Below, piece after piece: positions 35,654 through 44,189 of a stretch of DNA of 64,000 nucleotides (its first letter is position 1; each line of letters opens with the position of its first letter). The position numbers were made by a program, and so were the translations under genes. The stretch is from Pseudoalteromonas luteoviolacea (lineage in GTDB: Bacteria > Pseudomonadota > Gammaproteobacteria > Enterobacterales > Alteromonadaceae): assembly GCF_001696455.1 (NCBI RefSeq), contig NZ_MAUJ01000007.1, positions 62,001 through 126,000 on the forward strand, in the 5' to 3' direction. Under the pieces are notes generated by a model that was given only the letters and a program-made list of their open reading frames with translations, was not told the origin of the DNA and made no database searches.

Positions 35654-36838
35654 ATGAAGTTAAGTTATCAAAGTGTTTTCAGTGCCATTTTGCTATTTGT
35701 TTCAAGCGCGTCGCTTGTTGGTTGTCAATCGACTAACGCCCCTCCTGCTGATTTAACCCTGCTAGATAATGCCCCATTCAAAGTGTTACCCGTTGAAAGC
35801 CAAAAAGAGATTTTCACACTAGATGAGCACATTGTAGACACGCTGAATCAAAATTTTAAACGTAGTGAGCAACCTGAATTGCGTCGAGCCGAAGTCATCA
35901 TGCAATTCTTGCTAGACAATGGTGATAACACCCTTTCTTACATGAGTGATGCAAACCTAACTGCTTCACAGGCTTACCATAATTTAAACGCCAACTGCCT
36001 ATCACTGTCTATCTTGGCCTTTAGTTTGTCTGAATACCTCAACTTAAAAGGTCAATTCCAGAAAGTACACGTACCTGAATACTGGGCAAGTAGCCGTGGA
36101 TATAACTTCCTAAGCGGCCATATTAATCTCAAAGTATACGAAGACAGAGCCAAATTTATCGGCAAGAATGTACTTCATACGTCGCCTAAAACGTTAACCA
36201 TCGACTTCGACCCTAATAGTAGACGACAAGCATTTAGAACGACCGAAATTACAAAAGATCGCGTGACCGCAATGTTTTATAACAACAAGGGCGCAATCAA
36301 TATGGTTGAAGGGCGAAAAGATCAAGCATTCAGCTACTTTCAAGCAGCCATAGAGATGGACTCTCAGTACTCCAGTGCTTGGGCCAACTTAGCGATTTTA
36401 TATCGACTTTCTGGAAAACTTCAAATCGCCGAAAAAATGTATAACCAAGCATTGGCGTTAAACTCGGATAACAATACCGCCAAAGGCAACTTAGCGGTGC
36501 TTTATGATATGACAGATAGAAGTGAACAAGCCGAACAAATTAGAGCACAATTATATCAAGTGAGAAAAAGTAACCCTTATTACGTCATCACATTGGGTAA
36601 CGAAGCACTTGAACAAGGTAATGCAGTCAAAGCAATAAACCTCTATCGAGATGCCTTAAAGCTGGATAAAAGGCTTCACGAAGGGCATTTTGCGCTCGCC
36701 AAAGCCTATTTTGCTCTTGGCAAACTAGAGCTGACAAAACGGCACTTGCAGCGTGCACTCGCCCTTTCTCAATTCAAGCACAATCAATTGCAATATAGAG
36801 GAAAGCTGGAGTGGCTGGATGCAGTGGCTAAGAATTAG
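35654..36838 (+). CDS. TPR-repeat lipoprotein with transglutaminase-like region
   Basis: A 394-residue lipoprotein: signal peptide ending SLVGCQST. Residues about 90-195 resemble a transglutaminase-like fold, with a Cys in LNANCLSLSILAFSL, His in LSGHINLKV and Asp in TIDFDP that could form a Cys-His-Asp triad. From about 205 on there are at least four tetratricopeptide repeats (GAINMVEGRKDQAFSYFQAAIEMD; AWANLAILYRLSGKLQIAEKMYNQALAL and so on). TPRs bind protein partners. Its end overlaps the following M28 peptidase by 20 bases, so they are probably one operon and function at the envelope. Confidence 0.82.
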   Translation: MKLSYQSVFSAILLFVSSASLVGCQSTNAPPADLTLLDNAPFKVLPVESQKEIFTLDEHIVDTLNQNFKRSEQPELRRAEVIMQFLLDNGDNTLSYMSDANLTASQAYHNLNANCLSLSILAFSLSEYLNLKGQFQKVHVPEYWASSRGYNFLSGHINLKVYEDRAKFIGKNVLHTSPKTLTIDFDPNSRRQAFRTTEITKDRVTAMFYNNKGAINMVEGRKDQAFSYFQAAIEMDSQYSSAWANLAILYRLSGKLQIAEKMYNQALALNSDNNTAKGNLAVLYDMTDRSEQAEQIRAQLYQVRKSNPYYVITLGNEALEQGNAVKAINLYRDALKLDKRLHEGHFALAKAYFALGKLELTKRHLQRALALSQFKHNQLQYRGKLEWLDAVAKN

Positions 36839-37718
36839 TACGCTCTTATTACTTTTAATGCCTCTGAATGTCCTATCCTCTGCGCTCACTAGAGACATGG
36901 TTGTATTGACTAGCCCCGATTTCGAAGGTCGGCCTTCGGGGGCTAAAGTGCCACATCGCAGTGCATTTTACATCATGAGGCAATTTGAAAAGCCCGGATT
37001 AGACGTTCAAATTTCTAGCTTTGAGTTTAAACGCGGCTTTTTTGAAACTGGCACAGGGCACAATGTGGTGGCTACTAAGCACTGCACTTCAAAAGAGTGC
37101 CACGCGCCAATAGTTATAACAGCACACTATGACCATTTAGGCAGCAGTGGATACAGGCACTACCCTGGCGCGAACGACAATGCCACAGGTGTCGCTGTGA
37201 TGATGGATATTGCAAGACGCTTGAAAGGCATACAACTTGATAGAAACATCGTGTTTGTCGCAACAGATGCCGAAGAAAAGGGGCTGCATGGCGCTAAGCA
37301 TTATGTCGCGCAAATTGGTGATGATCCTGTGTTTATGAATATCAATTTGGATATGCTTAGTATTCAAAAACGCAATACGTTGTATGCCCTCGCCTCCAAA
37401 GATTTTAAGCCATTAAAGACGCAAATCGAAAGTCAATTCAGTAACCAATTAGTGCAACTCACTGTATTTTTCTCCTCAAAGAGAATGGCAAGAAAGTTAA
37501 ATGCACCGAAGATCGACTGGCTTCGAGCAAGTGACCACTACCCTTTTCACCGCGCTAAAATCCCGTTTATTTACTTTGGCTCCGGTTTAGATAAAAACCA
37601 TCACTCAACGGACGATTCCTTGGACAAAATTAATTTGGAAAAGTTAGCGCAGGTGTCAAAGTCAATTACTGGTGTTGTTTTATCACTGGCCAGCGTTAAC
37701 GCGTCGGATACTAACTGA
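36819..37718 (+). CDS. M28-family zinc aminopeptidase, exported
   Basis: A 299-residue protein. The start at 36819 (GGAG eight bases upstream) opens a signal peptide ending near VLSSA; longer upstream frames are antisense-like in composition. The M28 zinc ligands are visible: His and Asp in VITAHYDHLGSSG and GANDNATGVAVMMD, Glu-Glu in ATDAEEKGLHGA, Asp in INLDMLS, and a His near the end (KNHHSTDDSL). It should cleave N-terminal residues from peptides in the periplasm or medium. It overlaps the TPR lipoprotein gene by 20 bases. The last 118 bases are antisense to the following GIY-YIG gene. Confidence 0.88.
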   Translation: MQWLRISTLLLLLMPLNVLSSALTRDMVVLTSPDFEGRPSGAKVPHRSAFYIMRQFEKPGLDVQISSFEFKRGFFETGTGHNVVATKHCTSKECHAPIVITAHYDHLGSSGYRHYPGANDNATGVAVMMDIARRLKGIQLDRNIVFVATDAEEKGLHGAKHYVAQIGDDPVFMNINLDMLSIQKRNTLYALASKDFKPLKTQIESQFSNQLVQLTVFFSSKRMARKLNAPKIDWLRASDHYPFHRAKIPFIYFGSGLDKNHHSTDDSLDKINLEKLAQVSKSITGVVLSLASVNASDTN

Positions 37719-37966
37719 ACTTTCTGGCGCTTGTTCAGTTGTTTCACTTGCCATTCAAGTCTAGCTGCATCCCTTTTGGAGAGCCCAGCTACAGCGATTA
37801 TCAGCGTAAGCGGCCCTTTCCCTCGTAAACTTTTTGCTCCTTTGCCACTGCGGTGTGAGGCCAGTCTTCGTTCCAAGTCATTGGTAATTCCGGTGTACCA
37901 ATGACCCAAAGCATTTTCTACAATATATAAGAGCCAGTTTGATTCTGCTTGTTTATTTTCAGTCAC
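37601..37966 (-). CDS. GIY-YIG domain protein, YhbQ-like
   Basis: A 121-residue protein with the GIY-YIG pattern WLLYIVEN ... HWYTGITNDLERRLASHRSGKGAKSLRGKGPL, followed by LEWQVKQLNKRQK. This matches E. coli YhbQ (100 residues), a small putative endonuclease that acts on DNA intermediates. GTG at 37966 is taken as the start by similarity; a GTG at 38020 would add 18 residues and is not excluded. The C-terminal 40 residues are encoded antisense to the end of the M28 gene (118-base convergent overlap), and are not part of the conserved domain. Confidence 0.82.
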   Translation of the reverse strand: MTENKQAESNWLLYIVENALGHWYTGITNDLERRLASHRSGKGAKSLRGKGPLTLIIAVAGLSKRDAARLEWQVKQLNKRQKVQLVSDALTLASDKTTPVIDFDTCANFSKLILSKESSVE

Positions 37967-38088
37967 TATTATATTTCTCACTTTTAGAAACTTTTTGTAA
38001 ATTAAGCAGTCGAAATGCACAATCTACTTTACCTTCTTTATGCAATCTGTATCATTCGTAAGAATCAAAAATAAGGATACACATATAC

Positions 38089-38448
38089 ATGCAGTACAAT
38101 AAACTCCTTTTAACTTGGCTAACCGCCGCCATAATGAGTGTTTTTTTGTCCGGTTGTTCAAGCTGGGTTTATAGGATCAATGTTCCTCAGGGTAACTTTT
38201 TAGAGCAATCAGATGTTGATAAGCTCAGAGTTCAAATGAGCAGAGAACAGGTAATGTACGTGCTTGGTACTCCCGTCGCTAAAGACGCTTTTGACTCGAG
38301 TAAATGGCACTATAATTATGTGTTCAACATTGATCGTGACTCTGAAATCCGCAAGAGTCTAACGGTTTATTTTGAAAACGATAAGCTGGTACGCATATCA
38401 GGCGATTTTGACAAGCCGGCTGAATTCGATACACCGCTCGATCAGTAA
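38089..38448 (+). CDS. bamE: Outer-membrane protein assembly factor BamE
   Basis: A 119-residue lipoprotein of the BAM complex. The signal is MSVFLSGCSSWVYRINVPQGNFLEQ, with the lipidated Cys about residue 23. The SmpA/OmlA domain has MSREQVMYVLGTPVAKDAF and SKWHYNYVF. It stabilises BamD and binds phosphatidylglycerol at the outer membrane. BamC is encoded about 3 kb to the right on the other strand. The gene is between two oppositely oriented genes and a hairpin follows its stop. Confidence 0.94.
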   Translation: MQYNKLLLTWLTAAIMSVFLSGCSSWVYRINVPQGNFLEQSDVDKLRVQMSREQVMYVLGTPVAKDAFDSSKWHYNYVFNIDRDSEIRKSLTVYFENDKLVRISGDFDKPAEFDTPLDQ

Positions 38449-38459
38449 CCTTATTAATG

Positions 38460-38480
38460 CGGCAGGTTGAACACCTGCCG
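38460..38480. terminator. Hairpin between convergent bamE and ankyrin gene
   Basis: CGGCAGGT (38460-38467) pairs with ACCTGCCG (38473-38480), with a 5-base loop. It is 12 bases after the bamE stop. No T tract follows on either strand. Confidence 0.5.
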
Positions 38481-38500
38481 ATATCCCCTAACAACTCTTC

Positions 38501-39835
38501 TTAACTACTCACAACCGCTAAACACATTGTCACAGTAAACAATGCTTGGATAGCCAAACTCAGCCAACTCATTGCACCTAAGCACCTTAACGTAATTGGC
38601 AATCTCATTGTGGGAAACAGTTTTCGGCCTTTTAAAAGCCGGGCAAGGGCAAAGATAAACAATGTGCAACTAGACAACAATATAATCATCGAAAGTTTAT
38701 TATCGCGCCCAGAGTCAAAGAACAATGCCATTTGAACTGGCAACAACACCACAACAAGCGCTTTGAGCAAATACACTCTAAATATTCGTTGGTACTTTGC
38801 TTCATCGCTCAGCTCGATGATCCCCCGTTTTTCCAGGTATTTTTTGGCACTGACAGATTGATTTTCTGATGCCAAACGATATGGCGTACAGCCTGTGATA
38901 TCAGCCAGCCGAGGATCGACGCCCATTCCCTCCACCAACTCTAACATTGGCTTTGAATTGGATAGAACAGCATAGTGCATTAAGTTTCGCCCGAGATCGT
39001 CTAATGAGACGGCGCAATGAAAATTGCTGAGTGCTTTTGCAGCACTGACAAACCCTTTTTCAACAATCCACATCATCGCAGATTTACCTGCACTATCCTT
39101 GCCATGCCCCTTTGCGCCTTTTTCGATTAAAGACATCATGTGTGATTGCTTTGCGGTACCTGACATCACTTGTTCAAGCAATGCATTGTCTAATATATGA
39201 AGCAACTCTTCTTCATTGCACAGAAGGTTCAAAAGTCCGTCACAATCTTCCCCCTCATTGAGCCTTTTAACAGCTTCTAGCTGAGTTTGAGTTAGATTTT
39301 GTAGCGCGTTTTGATAACAATTTGACAGACTTTCTCTTGCACTGGCTGCGCCATAAATCCAGTAGTCACAAGCTTGCGCTGGGGTTAGTTTTAAATCTCC
39401 CTCAAGTAACCAAGCGATTGTTTTATACTGCTCATTTTTGAGTAGTAAGTCAGCGAATGAGACTTTTTTCTGCAGTTTCACCTGTGCTTTGATACTGGAG
39501 TATCTTGCCAGACTACCAAGTAACTTTAGCGTTAACTCATCTTTACTCATTCCTGCAGCGGCAATATGTTGCAGTAAGCCAGCCACATACTGGTGTTCCT
39601 CTGCGTCATACTCATCAATATGTTGAAAAAAACAAGACTCAAAGGGGTCTAACGGTTGAAGCCATGCGACATAAAAAATTGGTGGCAGTACTTGTGATAC
39701 GACGCCTTGTTCATCCTTTATAGTTTCACATTCTGGCCACGCCTCTAAGGCGTCCAAAATAAAAGCGCCATTGTCTTCAACAAGCCCTTTTAAAAGCAAC
39801 GGAAACTGAGAAGGCCAAATTAAAACTTGCTCCAT
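38501..39835 (-). CDS. Ankyrin-repeat membrane protein of unknown function
   Basis: A 444-residue protein, start ATG at 39835; a second ATG five codons upstream is possible and neither has a clear ribosome site. The first 240 residues are helical and not recognised. About 240-345 contain ankyrin-like repeats (GKSAMMWIVEKGFVSAAKAL; GRNLMHYAVLSNSKPMLELVEGMG; GCTPYRLASENQSVSAKKYLEKRG). Three hydrophobic helices close it (about 360-378, 385-402, 420-442). Ankyrin repeats suggest a protein-binding role at the cytoplasmic face. No neighbour explains it. Confidence 0.7.
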   Translation of the reverse strand: MEQVLIWPSQFPLLLKGLVEDNGAFILDALEAWPECETIKDEQGVVSQVLPPIFYVAWLQPLDPFESCFFQHIDEYDAEEHQYVAGLLQHIAAAGMSKDELTLKLLGSLARYSSIKAQVKLQKKVSFADLLLKNEQYKTIAWLLEGDLKLTPAQACDYWIYGAASARESLSNCYQNALQNLTQTQLEAVKRLNEGEDCDGLLNLLCNEEELLHILDNALLEQVMSGTAKQSHMMSLIEKGAKGHGKDSAGKSAMMWIVEKGFVSAAKALSNFHCAVSLDDLGRNLMHYAVLSNSKPMLELVEGMGVDPRLADITGCTPYRLASENQSVSAKKYLEKRGIIELSDEAKYQRIFRVYLLKALVVVLLPVQMALFFDSGRDNKLSMIILLSSCTLFIFALARLLKGRKLFPTMRLPITLRCLGAMSWLSLAIQALFTVTMCLAVVSS

Positions 39836-40081
39836 GGATGCACAAACCATTTATTAATCAGAAAATTTAGATGTTCTAGAAACTATGCAATCATTTGCAT
39901 CACTTTCATTACAGCCGATCATACCAATTGTAAAATTAAAATGCTGCGAATATCTCACACTATTTACAATTATTATTGGTCGAACAATCAGAGTGATTTT
40001 AGTAGACTATCTTATGTGACTTCTAGAATATTTATCAGAAGTTTATATAACCTGAACAACTTAGAACACGAGAGCGATTTA

Positions 40082-40273
40082 ATGGGTGAAGAAAAGCTAG
40101 AAACTTGGCAAATAATCTTAATTATTGTCGCTGTACTTGGCTACATCATAGGCAACATTACGCTGTTAAAATACGCCACAAAGTTCAATGTAAAAAACAA
40201 ATTAGATAAGCAAATTAAAAATGAAGAGGTAAGTGAGGAAAAGCCCGAGGATAAACAAAGCAGCAAAGATTAG
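40082..40273 (+). CDS. One-helix membrane peptide, DUF2897-like
   Basis: A 63-residue peptide starting at the ATG at 40082, with GAGAGCG upstream. After a short acidic start (MGEEKLETWQ) comes a single transmembrane helix of about 20 residues (IILIIVAVLGYIIGNITLL). KYATKFNVKNK and a charged Glu/Lys-rich tail follow. It resembles DUF2897 proteins of Alteromonadales as I recall them; no function is known. The longer frame from 39827 has a low-complexity non-protein-like start and is rejected. Confidence 0.62.
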   Translation: MGEEKLETWQIILIIVAVLGYIIGNITLLKYATKFNVKNKLDKQIKNEEVSEEKPEDKQSSKD

Positions 40274-40310
40274 GACAGAGGATCGCACCTGAGATCCCCT
40301 GCCCCTGAGA

Positions 40311-41684
40311 TTACCCAACCAGCCAGTGTGCCATCAATGCAATCACAGGCAAAGTCACCAAGGTTCTCAAGATAAATACCGCAAATAGCTCAAAAATGTT
40401 CACTGGTATTTTACTACCCAGTAGTAGCGCCCCAACTTCTGACATATAAATTAGTTGAGTGACACTCAGTGCCGCAACGATAAACCGCGTTACATCACTT
40501 TCAATGCTGCCAGCGGCAAGAATAGATGGGATAAACATATCCGCAAAGCCCACAACTATTGTTTCGGCAGCTTTTGCCGCCTCAGGGACTTGTAATAATT
40601 CTAGATATGGAATAAATGGTTGGCCTAAGAATTGGAAGATAGGTGTTTCTTCTGCAATGATAAGTGCAAAGGTGCCCACAGCCATTACGACTGGCAGCAC
40701 AGCAAATAACATATCCAAAGCATTATAAACTCCTTCTTTTGCCGTTCCTTTTACGCCTGGTGCTTTATGTGCCTTATCTAGTGCTACATCTAGCGCATGA
40801 CCAAACAGGGTTTTGCCTTCGGGTACTAGTTCTGAATCTTCATTGTGTGTAGCACCATCTACATATACGTCTTTTTTAAAACTCAATGGGGGCAATCTTG
40901 GTACTATGATTGCCGCAACAATACCCGCAGCACATACCGTCAAATAAAATGGTGCAAATAAGTGCTCAAGTTTAACTTGTCCAATCACCACTAAACAAAA
41001 CGTAATGGATACAGCAGAAAAAGTCGTGCCGATAATAGCAGCTTCTCTTTGCGTATAGTGCTTATCTTCATATTGGCGAGAAGTCATCAAGATACCAACG
41101 CTTCCATCCCCTAGCCAAGATGCCACACAATTTACGGCGCTGCGTCCTGGCACACCAAAAACAGGTCGCATAATCTTTGTTAACAACGTACCTACAAGCT
41201 CTAGCAAGCCGAAATTCAGTAATAAAGGTAATAGTAAGCCGGCTAAAACAAATACCGAAAATAATACAGGCAATAAGTCATTTAATACCAATGCCCCGGT
41301 ATATTTTGAATGAATGAGTTCGGGGCCCACTTGGAAAAAAGTCATGATAATAAAAAGCATACCAAATAGACGAGTTACTACCCACAACCAACTTACATCA
41401 AACAAATGCCTGATCAAGTCTACTTTTAGTAGGGGTTTTGGTTTAAATACTTTTACAACAACACTTAAGACGCCCGTTATGCAAACGATTGATAAAATCA
41501 ATGCATGTATAATTGGTCCGGTGATTTCCTGTAAGGCTTTTGCCAGTTTTGCGATGGGAATTGTCATTGCTTCACCATCAGGTACAGGCGTCATAAAAAG
41601 AAAAACACCTATTAGCGATGGCACCAAAAACGCGAACCAAGTTCGCCAATTCACTTGTGATGAATGCGTTGTATCTGACATCAT
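40311..41684 (-). CDS. YjiH-family membrane protein (nucleoside recognition/GATE domain)
   Basis: A 457-residue integral membrane protein with about ten hydrophobic helices. It carries nucleoside-recognition (GATE) stretches such as WLGDGSVGILMTSRQYEDKHYTQREAAIIGTTF and MSEVGALLLGSKIPV. YjiH-like proteins are uncharacterised. Start: ATG at 41684 or 41681; a GTG at 41696 lies in the T-run of the bamC terminator and is unlikely. An aspartate- and lysine-rich cytosolic loop lies at about 250-290. Substrate unknown, probably a small solute. Confidence 0.8.
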   Translation of the reverse strand: MMSDTTHSSQVNWRTWFAFLVPSLIGVFLFMTPVPDGEAMTIPIAKLAKALQEITGPIIHALILSIVCITGVLSVVVKVFKPKPLLKVDLIRHLFDVSWLWVVTRLFGMLFIIMTFFQVGPELIHSKYTGALVLNDLLPVLFSVFVLAGLLLPLLLNFGLLELVGTLLTKIMRPVFGVPGRSAVNCVASWLGDGSVGILMTSRQYEDKHYTQREAAIIGTTFSAVSITFCLVVIGQVKLEHLFAPFYLTVCAAGIVAAIIVPRLPPLSFKKDVYVDGATHNEDSELVPEGKTLFGHALDVALDKAHKAPGVKGTAKEGVYNALDMLFAVLPVVMAVGTFALIIAEETPIFQFLGQPFIPYLELLQVPEAAKAAETIVVGFADMFIPSILAAGSIESDVTRFIVAALSVTQLIYMSEVGALLLGSKIPVNIFELFAVFILRTLVTLPVIALMAHWLVG

Positions 41685-41696
41685 TTCTTTACCCAC

Positions 41697-41727
41697 AAAA
41701 AAAAGAAAAGAGCAAATGCTCTTTTCT
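41697..41727 (-). terminator. Intrinsic terminator of bamC
   Basis: AGAAAAGAGC (41704-41713) and GCTCTTTTCT (41718-41727) form a 10-bp stem. On the minus strand a run of eight T follows (41697-41704). It lies 22 bases beyond the bamC stop. Confidence 0.88.
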
Positions 41728-41749
41728 GAACTACTTTAGCGGTTTGTAA

Positions 41750-42811
41750 TTATATACTTAGTCCGCGGTTTCTTAACGCCTCAACAAGCCCTTGCTGAAG
41801 CGATGACATGGTTGCTGCATCTAGTATATTACTTTCTGCATCAAACCATGTTAGAGATGTTTGTTCATCATCTGTCGTACCAATTTTAATGGTGTAGTCA
41901 CCATCAGGAATAGCAAGCGCTGCTACTTCCTCGCCCCAGATAGAATCCCACACACTATTCTCTGGTGCTTCATATCTAACTAGGACTTCATTGATATCAT
42001 CATCAATTCTGATAACCGTAAAGTTCACTCGCTCTAAGAAGTTGGATAATCTTTCCATAACCGTACTGCGGTCAGCTAGAGTTATTAAAGCAGCATTACC
42101 TTCTTTATCAAAGCCCAGATCTAACGAAAGAACGCCCTGCTGCTTGCGCATCTCGACTACCAATAAGCGGTACTGATAATCAAACTCTGCCACAACTTCA
42201 TTGATAGCACGCACTTCAAGCTGTTGCTGTAATAGCTCGTTAAGTGGGACATCATCACTCTGATAGTCAACAAGCTTGGCTTCTAACGATGCGGTTCTCT
42301 GGTGTTCTTTTTGAGACAAGACGAATTCAAAGCGCTGTCTTGAAACTTCTTTTTCAGTTTCCCAAAACCAGCCTTCCTCAGCCTTGATTAATGAATACCA
42401 ACCCGTCGTCACTGAACCTTGATTACGGTTATCTTCACCAATACTTGTTTCATGGCTGCTCACAACATTTTCAACGGCACGCCAAATAAAGTCGTCTAAT
42501 GTTTCAATGCCATCATTTTTGTCAAAATAAATACGCGCAACATCTTCTTTATCTTCTGCCCAACTGCCCTTGGCTAGCGTCAGAACTTGCTGAGGTGGGC
42601 GATAACCCTTAGCTTCAGAATCATTGGCATAAGTGGCAACACTCATTTTAAATTCTTGGTCTTGATACGGTTGCTCAAGATCTGCTGGAACTTGCACAGC
42701 TTCGTGAACTCGATAGTTTTTCTTGTGATGAGCGTCGTTGGTAAAAACACTACAACCTGATAAACCAAGTACAACGCCTAACGTTAGCGCTTTAGGGACC
42801 CAATACTGCAC
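41750..42811 (-). CDS. bamC: Outer-membrane protein assembly factor BamC
   Basis: A 353-residue lipoprotein of the BAM complex (NlpB). The signal is TLGVVLGLSGCSVFTND with lipidated Cys about residue 20. An unstructured N-terminal segment (about 25-85) that in E. coli binds BamD is followed by two helix-grip domains (about 90-220 and 225-350). Features: LAKGSWAEDKEDVARIYFDKNDGIETLDDFIW (as short parts) and a conserved GLSI end. E. coli has dapA upstream of bamC in an operon; here the 310 bases upstream hold no gene and gcvR is divergent. Confidence 0.9.
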   Translation of the reverse strand: MQYWVPKALTLGVVLGLSGCSVFTNDAHHKKNYRVHEAVQVPADLEQPYQDQEFKMSVATYANDSEAKGYRPPQQVLTLAKGSWAEDKEDVARIYFDKNDGIETLDDFIWRAVENVVSSHETSIGEDNRNQGSVTTGWYSLIKAEEGWFWETEKEVSRQRFEFVLSQKEHQRTASLEAKLVDYQSDDVPLNELLQQQLEVRAINEVVAEFDYQYRLLVVEMRKQQGVLSLDLGFDKEGNAALITLADRSTVMERLSNFLERVNFTVIRIDDDINEVLVRYEAPENSVWDSIWGEEVAALAIPDGDYTIKIGTTDDEQTSLTWFDAESNILDAATMSSLQQGLVEALRNRGLSI

Positions 42812-43121
42812 TAATAAAACTCCTTAGCAAACCCATTATATAATTATTCTTTCACTTAAGATTAAGGATTGCTGAAATGGTTCACTGCCAAACTCAATAA
42901 ATTTGTTCTGGAGTGACAGATAAATTTCAAAAAAATTTGCACTATGTTACTTGGCAAACCCCGTAAACACAAGAATAGTAAGTCTGAATTGTCCTAAGCG
43001 CGTAGCCGCTGCTTTTGCTCAGCGGTGGGACTCAGTATTAAACTGTGATAGTATTCGCCGCTATATAACTAAAAACCAGTCTCAATAACTCAATTTGGCG
43101 CAAGCTCACTAGGATGTCAGT
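42812..43121. other. Divergent intergenic region between bamC and gcvR
   Basis: About 310 bases without a gene, between divergent bamC and gcvR. It includes a GC-rich hairpin, CCGCTG (43006-43011) with CAGCGG (43020-43025), and a possible plus-strand promoter with TTGGCA at 42951-42956. No dapA sequence remains, although in E. coli dapA lies here. Confidence 0.5.
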
Positions 43122-43655
43122 ATGACTACTTTTACTTCACATCAACTTGTTTTAACTGCTATCGGGGAAGACAAACCCGGTATAGTAAGCGAACTCACCC
43201 AGTTGGTGAGTGAAAGCAACTGCAACATCATTGATAGTCGAATTGCGATATTAGGTAACGAATTTACATTTATCATGCTGTTGTCTGGCGACATGGCCGC
43301 AATTAGTCGAGTCGAACATACGCTGCCTGTTAAAAGCGTTGAGCTCGGTCTTATGACAATGATGAAACGTACTTCGAGTCATACAGAAAATGAATATGGC
43401 GCTGGGTATACATTAGAATATTCGGGCCTCGATACACAAGGTACGCTCAGCCGCGTAACACGCTTTTTTGCTGAACAAAATATGAGTATTTGCTCCCTAA
43501 AATCTGACACTTATGATGAGCAAGGTGAAATGCACATGAGCTGTCTTCTAGAATTTAATACCCCTTCTGAATTAGACTTTGATAAATTTAAAGAAAAGTT
43601 TGAAGAACTTTCTGGTATTTCAAACGTACACTATGTTTTCAGACGCATTCGCTAA
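43122..43655 (+). CDS. gcvR: Glycine cleavage system regulator GcvR
   Basis: A 177-residue protein with two ACT domains: the first from LVLTAIGEDKPGIVSELTQLVSE, the second from LEYSGLDTQGTLSRVTRFFAEQNMSICSL. GcvR in E. coli binds glycine and antagonises GcvA at the gcvTHP promoter. It is followed after nine bases by bcp in the same order as E. coli gcvR-bcp. No gcvA is in this window. Confidence 0.92.
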   Translation: MTTFTSHQLVLTAIGEDKPGIVSELTQLVSESNCNIIDSRIAILGNEFTFIMLLSGDMAAISRVEHTLPVKSVELGLMTMMKRTSSHTENEYGAGYTLEYSGLDTQGTLSRVTRFFAEQNMSICSLKSDTYDEQGEMHMSCLLEFNTPSELDFDKFKEKFEELSGISNVHYVFRRIR

Positions 43656-43664
43656 GGATCATAA

Positions 43665-44138
43665 ATGAATACATTACAAGCAGGTGATAACGCACCTAGT
43701 TTTAAACTTGAAAATCAAAATGGTGAAATGGTAGAACTCAGTAATCTACTAAGTACACACCAGGTATTGGTTTACTTTTACCCGAAAGCATTAACACCTG
43801 GCTGCACCGTGCAAGCAGAGCAGCTGCGCGATCATAAAGCGCAACTCGCACAACACAATACCGTTGCGGTCGGCATTAGCCCAGATCCTGTGAAAAAGTT
43901 AAAGAACTTCGAAACAAAAAAAGAATTAAACTTTGACCTACTTTCAGATGAAGACCATGCGATTGCAGATGCATTTGGTGTGTGGGGTCTAAAAAAGTTT
44001 ATGGGTAAAGAGTACGATGGCATTCACCGCATTAGCTTCCTAATTGGCCAAGACGGTAAAGTGAGCCATGTGTTCAATAAGTTTAAAACCAAAGAACACC
44101 ATCAGGTAGTTATCGATTACCTAGCTGAACAAGCATAA
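43665..44138 (+). CDS. bcp: Thiol peroxidase Bcp, 1-Cys type
   Basis: A 157-residue peroxiredoxin. The peroxidatic Cys47 is in LTPGCTVQAEQLRD. Most Bcp proteins have a resolving Cys five residues later (CTVQACGLRD in E. coli); here Glu stands there, and the protein has no other Cys. It must therefore be reduced by a different partner. VYFYPKALTPG, YDGIHRISFLI and the end YLAEQ are typical. It reduces H2O2 and organic hydroperoxides. It is cotranscribed with gcvR and ends at the terminator 44141-44171. Confidence 0.93.
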   Translation: MNTLQAGDNAPSFKLENQNGEMVELSNLLSTHQVLVYFYPKALTPGCTVQAEQLRDHKAQLAQHNTVAVGISPDPVKKLKNFETKKELNFDLLSDEDHAIADAFGVWGLKKFMGKEYDGIHRISFLIGQDGKVSHVFNKFKTKEHHQVVIDYLAEQA

Positions 44139-44140
44139 GT

Positions 44141-44171
44141 AAAAACCCCAGCTGCATCGCTGGGGTTTTTA
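44141..44171. terminator. Bidirectional terminator between bcp and pdxJ
   Basis: CCCCAGC (44146-44152) and GCTGGGG (44159-44165) form a 7-bp stem, with an A run before and a T run after. It serves convergent bcp and pdxJ. Confidence 0.92.
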
Positions 44172-44189
44172 TTTGAAAAGTCGCTCAAA

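Noticed and set aside
39827..40081. Extension of the one-helix peptide gene back to 39827
   Set aside because: The extra 85 residues are low in protein-like character and overlap the ankyrin gene start; a better start with a ribosome site lies at 40082.
42951..42979. Possible promoter TTGGCA-17-AATAGT before gcvR
   Set aside because: The -10 agrees poorly with TATAAT, so I kept it out of the feature list other than as a note.
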